From Eubacteriaceae bacterium (lineage in GTDB: Bacteria > Bacillota > Clostridia > Lachnospirales > Lachnospiraceae): a stretch of 64,000 nucleotides of DNA. Positions within the stretch are counted from its first letter, which is position 1. Each line of letters begins with the position of its first letter. The position numbers were made by a program, and so were the translations under genes. The notes below the pieces were generated by a model that did not search any database, had not been told where the DNA came from, and saw only the letters and a program-made list of their open reading frames with translations. Of the stretch, positions 36,002-44,487 are shown in pieces. The stretch is taken from positions 39,200 to 103,199 of the forward strand of contig CAJSYQ010000009.1 in NCBI GenBank assembly GCA_910574015.1, in the 5' to 3' direction.

Positions 36002-37300
36002 ATGGAACACAAATATCGCATCAATACGATACACGGAAGAGAAATACTGGATTCCCGGGGGAATCCTACAGTGGAGGTGGAGGTGGCGCTGTGCGGCGGG
36101 GCTAAGGGGCGGGCCTCTGTGCCCTCCGGGGCGTCCACCGGCGCTTTTGAGGCAGTGGAACTCAGAGATCCGCAGCTTCCCCGGTACGGCGGTCAGGGCG
36201 TGAAGAAGGCAGTGGAAAATATCAATGAGACCCTGGGATATGTGCTGGAGGGGAAGAACGCCCTGAATCAGGTGGAGATCGATTCTCTAATGATCCGGGA
36301 AGACGGTACAAAGAATAAGGCCCGCCTGGGCGCCAATGCGATACTGGGTACATCTCTGGCAGTGGCAAAGGCGGCGGCGAAGGCTGTGGGGCTGCCTCTG
36401 TACCAGTATCTGGGCGGAACAAACGGAAGAACGCTGCCGGTTCCCATGATGAACATTATAAACGGTGGAAAGCACGCTGACAGCTCCCTGACCATTCAGG
36501 AGTTTATGATCATGCCCGTGGGGGCAAAGTCCTTTCACAGCTGTCTGGAATGGAGCGCTACCGTTTTTCATGTTCTGAAAAGACTGCTCCATGATGGCGG
36601 ATATGCCACTTCAGTAGGCGACGAGGGGGGCTTCGCTCCCCAGCTGGCGGATGACGAGGAGGCGCTGGCCTTTATCGTCAGAGCGATAGAGAAAGCGGGT
36701 TACCGTCCGGGAGAGGATTTCGTTATTGCCATGGATGGAGCCAGCACGGAGATGTATGAGGAGGCCGTGAAAAATAACAGGACGGGGGAATATCTGTTCT
36801 GGAAATCCGGCGAATATAAGACGGCGGAGGAGATGATCGATTTCTGGTCCAGGCTGTGTGACAAATATCCGGTTTATTCCATTGAGGATGGTCTTGCCGA
36901 GGAGGACTGGACGGGCTGGCAGAAGCTGACGGAGAGACTGGGGAACCGGATCCAGCTTGTGGGAGACGATCTCTTTGTTACCAATACGGAGCGGATCCAG
37001 AAGGGCATCAATATGAACACGGGAAATGCGGTTCTGATCAAGCCGAATCAGATCGGGACGCTGACGGAGACCATGGAGGCCATACGCATGACGAAAAATA
37101 ATCGCTGGCGTGCCATTGTCAGCCACCGTTCTGGTGAGACGGAGGATACGACGATTGCAGACATTGCAGTGGGACTGAATGCGGGACAGATCAAGACTGG
37201 GGCGCCCTCCCGGACGGACCGTGTGGCGAAATACAACCAGCTTCTGAGGATAGAAGAGCAGCTGGGCGGCAGCGCTGAGTTTGGCAGAAACAGAATATAG
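36002..37300 (+). CDS. eno: Enolase (phosphopyruvate hydratase)
   Basis: 432 residues. Converts 2-phosphoglycerate to phosphoenolpyruvate in glycolysis. N-terminal [22 protein letters not shown], magnesium and substrate residues in [19 protein letters not shown] and VGDDLFVTN, catalytic lysine in [13 protein letters not shown], and signature [18 protein letters not shown]. Start is certain because the conserved N-terminus begins here. No separate promoter is obvious, so expression from mtnN or an unrecognised promoter within the 50-nt gap must pass the hairpin that includes its ribosome binding site. Confidence 0.98.
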   Translation: MEHKYRINTIHGREILDSRGNPTVEVEVALCGGAKGRASVPSGASTGAFEAVELRDPQLPRYGGQGVKKAVENINETLGYVLEGKNALNQVEIDSLMIREDGTKNKARLGANAILGTSLAVAKAAAKAVGLPLYQYLGGTNGRTLPVPMMNIINGGKHADSSLTIQEFMIMPVGAKSFHSCLEWSATVFHVLKRLLHDGGYATSVGDEGGFAPQLADDEEALAFIVRAIEKAGYRPGEDFVIAMDGASTEMYEEAVKNNRTGEYLFWKSGEYKTAEEMIDFWSRLCDKYPVYSIEDGLAEEDWTGWQKLTERLGNRIQLVGDDLFVTNTERIQKGINMNTGNAVLIKPNQIGTLTETMEAIRMTKNNRWRAIVSHRSGETEDTTIADIAVGLNAGQIKTGAPSRTDRVAKYNQLLRIEEQLGGSAEFGRNRI

Positions 37301-37365
37301 GAAAATGCGAAAGCGGTATGAACTTGATCGTCGTGATATAAGGGAACGACAGCCGGCATAAAAAT

Positions 37366-37415
37366 ACTCCTTTTTGATAAGAATTTTCATGTGCTGATTC
37401 TTACCAAAAAGGAGT
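37366..37415. terminator. Bidirectional terminator between eno and the BspA-like gene
   Basis: Stem ACTCCTTTTTG-a-TAAGAAT with ATTCTTA-c-CAAAAAGGAGT, about 18 bp around a loop of 12-13 nt, with T-rich exits in both directions. Confidence 0.85.
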
Positions 37416-37439
37416 TTGTTATTTCAAGCCGATGGCAGA

Positions 37440-40400
37440 TTATTTAAACTTCTTATAACCGCTCTTTTTCAATTTCGTTCTATTGGCTTTCACGATTTTC
37501 TTGGAACCGCCTTTCACCTGGATGGTCTTTTTACAGCCCTTGAATGCCCCCTTCTTCACGGAAATCTTTTTCCGGAAAGTTAATTTCTTCAAAGCCCTGC
37601 AGTTCTTAAAAGCGCTTTGTTTTATTTTTGTGGCTCCCGGAGCTGACAGGGATGCCAGTTTTTTGCAGCCGCTAAACGCATTTTTGGGAATGCTCTTAAT
37701 GCTGGTTCCCAAAGAAGCCTTTTTTAGTTTCGCGGAATTTTTAAATGCGCTGCTGCCGATGGCTGTTACCTTGTATGAATAGCCGGATCGGGAAACTTTG
37801 TTCTTCACGTTGATGGAAGACGATTTCTTTCCCGATGAGGAAAGACCTGTCACGACTACCTTTCCGGGGACATTTTTCTTTGCACTGGCAGTCACTTTGT
37901 ATTTCAGTTTGCCAGAAGTGAAAGTCTTATTCTTCTTTAGGGGTGCGGGTGCAGTCGTTTGATTGTCACCGGGTAACGGCACCCTGTCTGACGGCTTATC
38001 AATGCCGCCGGGTTTTTCCTCAGGTTTGAAGAAATCATCGAAATCCTTTTCCGTGCTAATAGAAATCTCGCCCTTCACAGCTTCCAGTCTGTAAGGATTC
38101 AGCTCGCAGAATGAAATCGTGCCATTTTCGGTTACATACCATTTCACCAGGCCATCCGATGTCATGATCGGTTTGCAGTCGGATAGCCGAAGCCTGGTAT
38201 CCACTATTTCTGACGCCAGGTTTCCTTCCCCGTCTACCGTTACCATTTTCAAGGATACGGCCTTTGTGGTACTATTGTATTCCTCCCAGAGGATCAGGAA
38301 CTGTTCCTCATTCAGCTTCACAATATGCGGCGTCCTTGCTGTGATGCTGGAGTTCGAAGCATAGTTTGTCAGCCAGATGGTGCGGGTACTGGTCAGCGAT
38401 TTTTTCGTTACCGTCAAAAAGACATTGCGAGCCCCGGACGTTGCCTGCTTTGTCTGATCTACGGAGTTACCCGCGATCAGGCATTGCCCCTCAGAGAGTT
38501 CCAGACCGCCCACGGACACGCCCGTGTCGTTATTTCCATTGGTCTCGATAGGCAGAGGCAGCGTATATGCCACTTTTGTAATCTTTCCATTTACATCGCA
38601 GCGGGTCAGAGTAACGGCTCTGGTGGGAAAGGCATCTCCATGGTCTACGCGGAAAGCATACTTCCCATCGGTCTGGACAAATTGGTTAAAAGAGTGGCTC
38701 ACATATCCTGCCTGGGCGATATTCATTATGTCATAGTAGGACTGCTGGATCTCCATCGAATCTTCCTTTAGCACATATGTCATATTGGCCTGGTGATGCA
38801 CGCCGTTTTTGTCCGCATACATCTCATGACAGGTATGGATATACAGTCTGCCATCGTCGGTTTCTGCCATGCGCAGGGAGCCGCCGTCGAAGGGAATATA
38901 GGTATTGGCCCCCTTGACGGAAACCTGTCCCTGGCGCTGCCAGTCTTTGCTGTATTTTACGATCCGCATGACTTCCCTGCTGTCCGACTCCGACTCGTTC
39001 TTCTGTCCAAACACTAGGAAATTTCCATCCTTTCCGGCATAAAATCCGCCAAAATAGGGAAGCTCTGCCGTCAGCACATGAGTAGACAGAAGTTCATAGT
39101 TCCTTGAATAATTCTCAATCTGCACTCCGATGTCTGGTATGTATTCCACCCGGGTCAGCGACTGATCTTTATTTTCCACAAAATAGGAATTTACAACCCT
39201 TCCATATACGGTATAATTGTTGTCTGAATAATTGCTGCTTTTCGCGCCCGTCCTGGTGACCACATTCTTTTCTGGAACAATAATGTTATCCGCGGTAACC
39301 CTAATCTCCACGGAGGCACTGACCGCGTCAGATACCCTTGCCGTCACCGTAGCGGTTCCTTCTTTCCATGCCGCCACCTTTCCGCTTTGATTGACCGACA
39401 AAATGCTATTATCACTGCTGGACCATTCGAGAAGCAGTTCATACTCCTTATCCTGCCCTGTAATGGCAAGTGCTTGGGTAGCGCCCACCTTCATGGTGGT
39501 TTCTTTTGCCTGAATCCCAATCTGTCCCGGATCTCCCCAATCTAAAATCTCCATATAATAAGAATCCTGTTCTTTCTCAATGGCGATAAGATGATCCCCC
39601 ATCTGCAGCAGATCGAATACATCGTGTGCTGTCTTGCCAGTGGCGATCTGCCTGCCGGTGGCAAGATCATATTCCAAAAGAGTATTGTTGTTCTCATAGA
39701 TTATCATGCTGCTGCGGTTTTTGTTATACACCGCCCGTACCCCGATACTGGCTAAATCCATGGAATCATCGCTTCCTATCTGCGCGGACCTCCTTACCGT
39801 CAGAACACTGGAAATCCCGCTTTCATTGCTGGAGGATGAGTCAAACACCTGGACTCTCCCCAGAGAATTGCTGGTCGTAACCAGATATTTCCCGCCCAGG
39901 AATTCGGCCCCCTTCTGATGGTGCAGATAGGAATCCTGGCACACAAATTCCAGACAGCCAAGAGATCTGGTGATGATACCGCTCTCAAGAAATTCAGTAT
40001 AGGTCTCTATATACTGCATCTTGTTTCCCGCCACTTTTCCCATGGTGATTCCCCTTCCGGGACGGCCATAGCCCCAGGAAGAAAATTCATATCTGGATTC
40101 CATGTAAAAATTACCAGTCGCGGCATCAAAACCATGAAAGCTATATACATTTGCCCCCAGGGTCAGATCCGATATCCGCTTCCCATCTTCTGACATCAGG
40201 GAGATTGCATATTTGCCATAGTCGTTTACTTTTCTGGCAATGTAGACCCTGCCCTGATCATCTGCCCCGATGGCAGATGTCTGAAATCCCGGCGCGGCAA
40301 ATCGGGACAGGATGGACTGGGTTTCCAGATCATAGATATAACACATATTGTCACCCAGTATATACAGTTTATTGTGGGCGGTAAATGCATCAAAGGAGAT

Positions 40401-42359
40401 CCATTCGCCAAGGGCAGATGTGTAATCGCCAAACGCAAGCAATCTCCGATATTCCTTGTTCGCCAGAGAATAAAAGCCAAGCTCCTTTTTATTTAGGAAA
40501 TACACGCCATGCAGCTTTTCCGATGGAATTTGTCTGGTCAGATCGAAGCTGGATGTATAATCCAGCACCTTTTCCAGATCACTCAGGTCATGGGACGGGA
40601 CTGAAAAATCCTCCCCTGTGACGGTAATGGAAATGCTCGCCGAATACTGTCCATCTGCGCTTTCTGCCCTGATTTCCGTATTCCCTGGTCCCACTGCATT
40701 CACATACCCGGTATTCGATACCACTGCTGCCTCCTGGTCGGAACTGCTCCATGTAAATTCCAACGCCAGAGAGGGATCCAGCAGGGCGACCAGCTGCGTG
40801 GCCTCCCCCACGGCTAACTGCCTGGTATCTGCCTGGATTGCAAGGCTCTGTTCGCCCTTTAGATGCAGGGTATCCCTCCAGAACACATTCCCGTCAGGCC
40901 ATGAAGTCTTCACAACATCCCATGGATCCCATCCTTCCTTGGAGGAATCATAGAAAATCGTAACATAGTCTAGTTTCTGCGATTCGGAATTGAATCTAGA
41001 AGGTGACCCACCCTCAAATATGATATATTTTAAAGCCCCACAGTGATCGATTGCTTTTTTGTCCATTTCCCTAACCGTATCCGGTATCACCAGTTTTGAG
41101 AGGGAAGACTTTTTCGGAACGATTACCAGCCGTGTTTTGTCCCTGTCATATACAATGCCATGATCCGAAACAAAATACTGATTTTCGGGATCTACTTCTA
41201 TCTTTTCTAACTGACCGCACTCGCTAAACGTAGCCCCCTCTATTCCCAATACATTTTTAGGAATAAAAATCTGCCTCAAGCTGCTCCCGGAAAATGCACC
41301 GCTGCCAATGTGTGTAAGCTGCATTGGCAGGGAAATCTCCTGAAGTTCCTCGCAGCCGGCAAATGCACCGGCGCTAATTCTTTTCAGACTCTGGGGGAGG
41401 GTAACCTCCTGTACATACTTCAAGTCCCGGAATGCACCATTTCCAATCTCTGTCACGCCTTCCTCCAGTACGATGGATCTAATACGGTCATAACATGGAA
41501 AATGAGGTGCATAGTATGCGATGTAATCATCCATTGCCCCCTCTCCGGATATGGTAAGCACGCCGGTGTCCAGGGAAAGCTGCCATGTGAGATTCTCCCC
41601 GCAAGTACCTGTTAAATCCTTTTCGCTTTTAAAAGTCAGATCATTTTCCTTCGCATAAGTCTCTGCCATGGAACCAGGTTTTCCAAACAAGGTAAAGCGT
41701 GCTTTGTTATAACTCCCCGATGACCCGCTCGAACAGTAGAATCCGATGGCATGATTGCCAATATTTTTCACCTTTTCCGATACGTCCAGCGAACACAGAG
41801 ATACACATCCCAAAAAGGAATAGTCTCCAATAGACGTGACGGAATCCGGCAGCGAAACCTGCTCTAGATCATAACAAAAAGCAAAAGAATTGGCTCCTAC
41901 CGAGGTGACGCCGCTTTGGATCTCAACGGATGTGATCTCACCGGAATGTGCGCGAAATGGAGAATAAGATGCATGCTTATAATCCGTCATTGCGCCAGTT
42001 CCACGAATCACCACATGACCGGTGGATGCATCAATTTCATACTGAACATTGTCGCCGCATTGTCCCGTTAGCCCGCTGGATGCCGCCGCCCCATCTGATC
42101 TCGCTGTAAACTTACGAAAATCGGATGGATAAGCGGTCTCATTATCTGGTTCCTCCTCCGCCTTCGCTTCCGATAGCCGCCCTTTTGCCGTCTCTTTTTC
42201 CGGCACTGCTTTTGTCACCGCGTCGCCAAAGGAGGACTTCGTCACCATTTTCTGATCTGCCCTCTGCTTTGCCGCTGACGGATTGACCGGACACAATGCG
42301 GCGGCCATAGCAATTGTCAAAATGCCGGCTATCATTTTGTTAAATTTTGTACGTTTCAT
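37440..42359 (-). CDS. Giant secreted BspA-like leucine-rich repeat / Ig-like surface protein
   Basis: 1,639 residues. Signal peptide (ILTIAMAAALCPVNPSAAKQ) then a low-complexity charged stretch. Residues about 95-500 have two blocks that each start with a LTGxCGxN...GxGAMxDY unit and continue with LRR_5 (BspA/TpLRR) repeats such as VTEIGNGAFRDLKYVQEVTLP. Two BIG2 Ig-like domains (about 515-590 and 975-1050) frame regions with YxxDLxTxxI..F strands that look like beta-propeller blades. A second propeller-like region follows, then a proline linker and C-terminal LRR_5 repeats ending in a lysine-rich tail. No LPXTG. Adhesin or matrix-binding role inferred from the family. Gene stands alone with a -10 TATAAT on the minus strand near 42415. 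Confidence 0.85.
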   Translation of the reverse strand: MKRTKFNKMIAGILTIAMAAALCPVNPSAAKQRADQKMVTKSSFGDAVTKAVPEKETAKGRLSEAKAEEEPDNETAYPSDFRKFTARSDGAAASSGLTGQCGDNVQYEIDASTGHVVIRGTGAMTDYKHASYSPFRAHSGEITSVEIQSGVTSVGANSFAFCYDLEQVSLPDSVTSIGDYSFLGCVSLCSLDVSEKVKNIGNHAIGFYCSSGSSGSYNKARFTLFGKPGSMAETYAKENDLTFKSEKDLTGTCGENLTWQLSLDTGVLTISGEGAMDDYIAYYAPHFPCYDRIRSIVLEEGVTEIGNGAFRDLKYVQEVTLPQSLKRISAGAFAGCEELQEISLPMQLTHIGSGAFSGSSLRQIFIPKNVLGIEGATFSECGQLEKIEVDPENQYFVSDHGIVYDRDKTRLVIVPKKSSLSKLVIPDTVREMDKKAIDHCGALKYIIFEGGSPSRFNSESQKLDYVTIFYDSSKEGWDPWDVVKTSWPDGNVFWRDTLHLKGEQSLAIQADTRQLAVGEATQLVALLDPSLALEFTWSSSDQEAAVVSNTGYVNAVGPGNTEIRAESADGQYSASISITVTGEDFSVPSHDLSDLEKVLDYTSSFDLTRQIPSEKLHGVYFLNKKELGFYSLANKEYRRLLAFGDYTSALGEWISFDAFTAHNKLYILGDNMCYIYDLETQSILSRFAAPGFQTSAIGADDQGRVYIARKVNDYGKYAISLMSEDGKRISDLTLGANVYSFHGFDAATGNFYMESRYEFSSWGYGRPGRGITMGKVAGNKMQYIETYTEFLESGIITRSLGCLEFVCQDSYLHHQKGAEFLGGKYLVTTSNSLGRVQVFDSSSSNESGISSVLTVRRSAQIGSDDSMDLASIGVRAVYNKNRSSMIIYENNNTLLEYDLATGRQIATGKTAHDVFDLLQMGDHLIAIEKEQDSYYMEILDWGDPGQIGIQAKETTMKVGATQALAITGQDKEYELLLEWSSSDNSILSVNQSGKVAAWKEGTATVTARVSDAVSASVEIRVTADNIIVPEKNVVTRTGAKSSNYSDNNYTVYGRVVNSYFVENKDQSLTRVEYIPDIGVQIENYSRNYELLSTHVLTAELPYFGGFYAGKDGNFLVFGQKNESESDSREVMRIVKYSKDWQRQGQVSVKGANTYIPFDGGSLRMAETDDGRLYIHTCHEMYADKNGVHHQANMTYVLKEDSMEIQQSYYDIMNIAQAGYVSHSFNQFVQTDGKYAFRVDHGDAFPTRAVTLTRCDVNGKITKVAYTLPLPIETNGNNDTGVSVGGLELSEGQCLIAGNSVDQTKQATSGARNVFLTVTKKSLTSTRTIWLTNYASNSSITARTPHIVKLNEEQFLILWEEYNSTTKAVSLKMVTVDGEGNLASEIVDTRLRLSDCKPIMTSDGLVKWYVTENGTISFCELNPYRLEAVKGEISISTEKDFDDFFKPEEKPGGIDKPSDRVPLPGDNQTTAPAPLKKNKTFTSGKLKYKVTASAKKNVPGKVVVTGLSSSGKKSSSINVKNKVSRSGYSYKVTAIGSSAFKNSAKLKKASLGTSIKSIPKNAFSGCKKLASLSAPGATKIKQSAFKNCRALKKLTFRKKISVKKGAFKGCKKTIQVKGGSKKIVKANRTKLKKSGYKKFK

Positions 42360-42380
42360 TTGTTATATTCTCCTTTCTGC

Positions 42381-42400
42381 TAGCTCAACGGCGCCAATTC
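42381..42400. repeat. Palindromic intergenic element, copy 7 (one arm and part of the loop)
   Basis: TAGCTCAACGGCGCCAATTC on the plus strand, 19 of 20 bases common to the left half of copy 4 apart from one arm base and the last loop base. The other arm is not recognisable. It lies in the leader of the BspA-like gene, downstream of the minus-strand TATAAT. Confidence 0.6.
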
Positions 42401-42447
42401 CCGGGCGGAGGATTATAGAACTCTCATCCCGGCAAGGCGTACCAAAA

Positions 42448-42479
42448 CACCGAACTGACCTGGAAACGGCAGTTCGGTG
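42448..42479 (-). terminator. Terminator of the small acidic protein gene
   Basis: On the minus strand CACCGAACTG ... CAGTTCGGTG, 10-bp perfect stem followed by TTTTGG. It separates the small acidic protein gene from the BspA-like gene. Confidence 0.7.
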
Positions 42480-42489
42480 CTGATGTCGG

Positions 42490-42816
42490 TTATTCAAAAT
42501 CTTCTGACTGTTCGGATTCTTCCCCTGACATTTCATCCGTTCGTTCCTCTGTCTCCGGTTCCATATCGTCCGGCATATCATCGAAGGCGGTATCGGGAGA
42601 AAATTCGCCATCCCCGGGATCGGTACATAATACCACCGGTTTATCCATCTGATACTGGTAATATTTAATAATATTTCCACTGAATTCCCGTAAAGGTTTC
42701 CAGTTGCACAGGTCATAGTCCTTTTTGTAGGGGAGACTGTTGTAGAATTTATCACGAGAATCCGTGCCGACGTCATATGTCATCAATTCCTTGGCAAATA
42801 ATTCTGAAGGTGTCAT
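42490..42816 (-). CDS. Hypothetical acidic protein, 108 aa
   Basis: Starts behind AAAGGAGT with good spacing. The N-terminal 65 residues form a small compact domain (MTPSELFAKELMTYDVGTDS, NSLPYKKDYDLCNW) with many aromatic residues. The last 45 residues are very acidic and disordered (PDDMEPETEERTDEMSGEES), as in proteins that mask a nucleic-acid site or contact basic partners. No signal peptide or membrane segment. I do not recognise the family. It precedes the BspA-like gene on the same strand but a terminator and a new promoter lie between them. Confidence 0.65.
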   Translation of the reverse strand: MTPSELFAKELMTYDVGTDSRDKFYNSLPYKKDYDLCNWKPLREFSGNIIKYYQYQMDKPVVLCTDPGDGEFSPDTAFDDMPDDMEPETEERTDEMSGEESEQSEDFE

Positions 42817-43082
42817 AATATGATTACTCCTTTATGTAGTAATAACAGCAATTATTACACTCACGGCATCAATGAAACCGGCCGCGGCTGGCATTGCTAG
42901 GCTAATTCTATTATAAGCAATTATGCGCCGGGATGCAATGGGAAAATATTTAAATTGCAAAGAAGTGAAATGCTGCTTGTGTAATACGGAGGTTTTTGTT
43001 AAACTATCGTCAGATATAGATTTATCGGGTTTTGGAGGAACGGATAGATTCTTATGGAAAAATCCAGGGAGGAAGAAATAAA

Positions 43083-44405
43083 TTGAAGTGCAGATTGAAT
43101 TTCAGAGTTATCCTGATCACCTTCTCTCTTTTTGCCGCGGCTGCCCTGTGTGCAGCCTGTGGAAAAAAGGGGGACAAGCAAAGGGTTCCGGTTCCGGATA
43201 CCGGATCGGCAGTTTCTGGAGAGACAAGACCAGAACAGCCGGTAACGGGAACAGCCATTTCGGGAACATCTGTGACGGATAGGCCGTCTATGGAGAGCAG
43301 AAGCCGCAGCTATGCAGAGCAGATCGTCAGTGGGATCATGACCGAACTCTGGGTAAATCTGTCTGAGGAGCTGGCAGCGCAGCTTACCGTAGATGGGCTG
43401 CAGGAATCCTGGAACAGTGTGGCGGAGGATGCCGGAATCTACGTGGGGATCGAGGATGTACAGAGTGAGGATAACAAGGATTATCATATCGTACTTGTCA
43501 CACTCCGATACCGTCGGAATCAGGGGCGCAGTATACGGTTTGTCTATGACCGGGATGAGAATATTGCTGGAATCTGGTTTGATGTGGCAGAGGTTTCTAA
43601 GAAAGAGGAGGATACCGGTTCGGAAACCTTGGGGACGTGGAAGGAAGAGGAGATCACGGTTGGCCGGGATCCCTTTGTGCTAAAGGGAAAGCTGACTCTT
43701 CCCGAAGGCAGGAAGGCGCCGGTGGTGATACTTCTGGCGGATCATGACGATGCAGATATGGACGGCACGATAGGCAAAAATGCCAACAAACCGCTTCGCG
43801 ACATCGCGCAGGGGCTGGCCGAGAGAGGGATCGCGTCCCTTCGGTATAACCGCAGGGGGCATGAATACAGCGGAGCAGTAACAGCGGAGGACAGTATGTA
43901 TCAAACACTTTTTCAGGATGTGTGGTATGCAGTGGATCAGATGTATAACGAGCAGAGAGTAGACAGAAAAAAGATTTTTATTCTTGGTATGGGGAGCACG
44001 GCGGATCTCATGCCGGGCATTGTGAAGAAGAAGCCCAGACGCCTGACGGGAGCCATAATGATGGCGGCGAAACCGGTGGCGGCAGCAGAGAGATTTTATT
44101 CCCAGGAGGAAAAGAATATTGACAGCGATGCCGCCTATTTTATGGATGAAAATTCTACATTCCCGCTGCTTATGCTGCAGGGGGAAGAGGACTTCCAGAC
44201 GAGCATCAATGATTTTGAACAGTGGAAAGAGATCTGGAAAGGGCGTTCCCATGTGAAATACCATACCTACCAGCACCTGAACCATTATTTTATGACAGCT
44301 TCTGGCAAGGAGGACAAAGAGGAATATGATAAACAGGGAAGAGTGAGCCAGACTGTCATAAGAGATATTGCCGAGTGGTGCAGTTCAACGGCGGAGGGAA
44401 AATGA
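43083..44405 (+). CDS. Lipoprotein with DUF3887-like domain and degenerate alpha/beta-hydrolase domain
   Basis: 440 residues from TTG 43083 (GGAGG 8 nt upstream). Signal sequence ends in LCAACGKKG, a slightly atypical lipobox. A Ser/Thr/Pro linker with SGSAV-like repeats (TGSAVSG, TGTAISG) follows. Residues about 75-190 resemble the DUF3887 fold found in front of alpha/beta hydrolases. Residues 205-435 are an alpha/beta-hydrolase fold: NKPLRDIAQGLAERGIASLRYNRRG, LQGEEDFQ with the acid, HLNHYFM with the histidine. The nucleophile elbow reads GMGSTADL where relatives have GHSxGG, so the serine aligns with glycine, and the oxyanion HG reads ADHD. Probably a non-catalytic relative. Confidence 0.75.
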   Translation: MKCRLNFRVILITFSLFAAAALCAACGKKGDKQRVPVPDTGSAVSGETRPEQPVTGTAISGTSVTDRPSMESRSRSYAEQIVSGIMTELWVNLSEELAAQLTVDGLQESWNSVAEDAGIYVGIEDVQSEDNKDYHIVLVTLRYRRNQGRSIRFVYDRDENIAGIWFDVAEVSKKEEDTGSETLGTWKEEEITVGRDPFVLKGKLTLPEGRKAPVVILLADHDDADMDGTIGKNANKPLRDIAQGLAERGIASLRYNRRGHEYSGAVTAEDSMYQTLFQDVWYAVDQMYNEQRVDRKKIFILGMGSTADLMPGIVKKKPRRLTGAIMMAAKPVAAAERFYSQEEKNIDSDAAYFMDENSTFPLLMLQGEEDFQTSINDFEQWKEIWKGRSHVKYHTYQHLNHYFMTASGKEDKEEYDKQGRVSQTVIRDIAEWCSSTAEGK

Positions 44406-44433
44406 TTACTTCTCTCATTGTGAAATAAATAAC

Positions 44434-44460
44434 GCCCACCCTGCTGCAGCCAGGATGGGC
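44434..44460. terminator. Terminator between convergent genes
   Basis: Stem GCCCACCCTG / CAGGATGGGC with one C/A mismatch, then a T-rich exit (GTTATTTATTTC) on the minus strand. Ends the P2-type ATPase transcript and perhaps that of the lipoprotein gene. Confidence 0.65.
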
Positions 44461-44487
44461 ACCTCTCCTGTGGGACAAACGTTTCTG

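Noticed and set aside
44385..44402. AGTTCAACGGCGGAGGG at the 3' end of the lipoprotein gene as another palindromic element
   Set aside because: Only one arm is present, the sequence is fully inside codons, and no partner arm or loop follows. It may be a decayed copy but the match is short.
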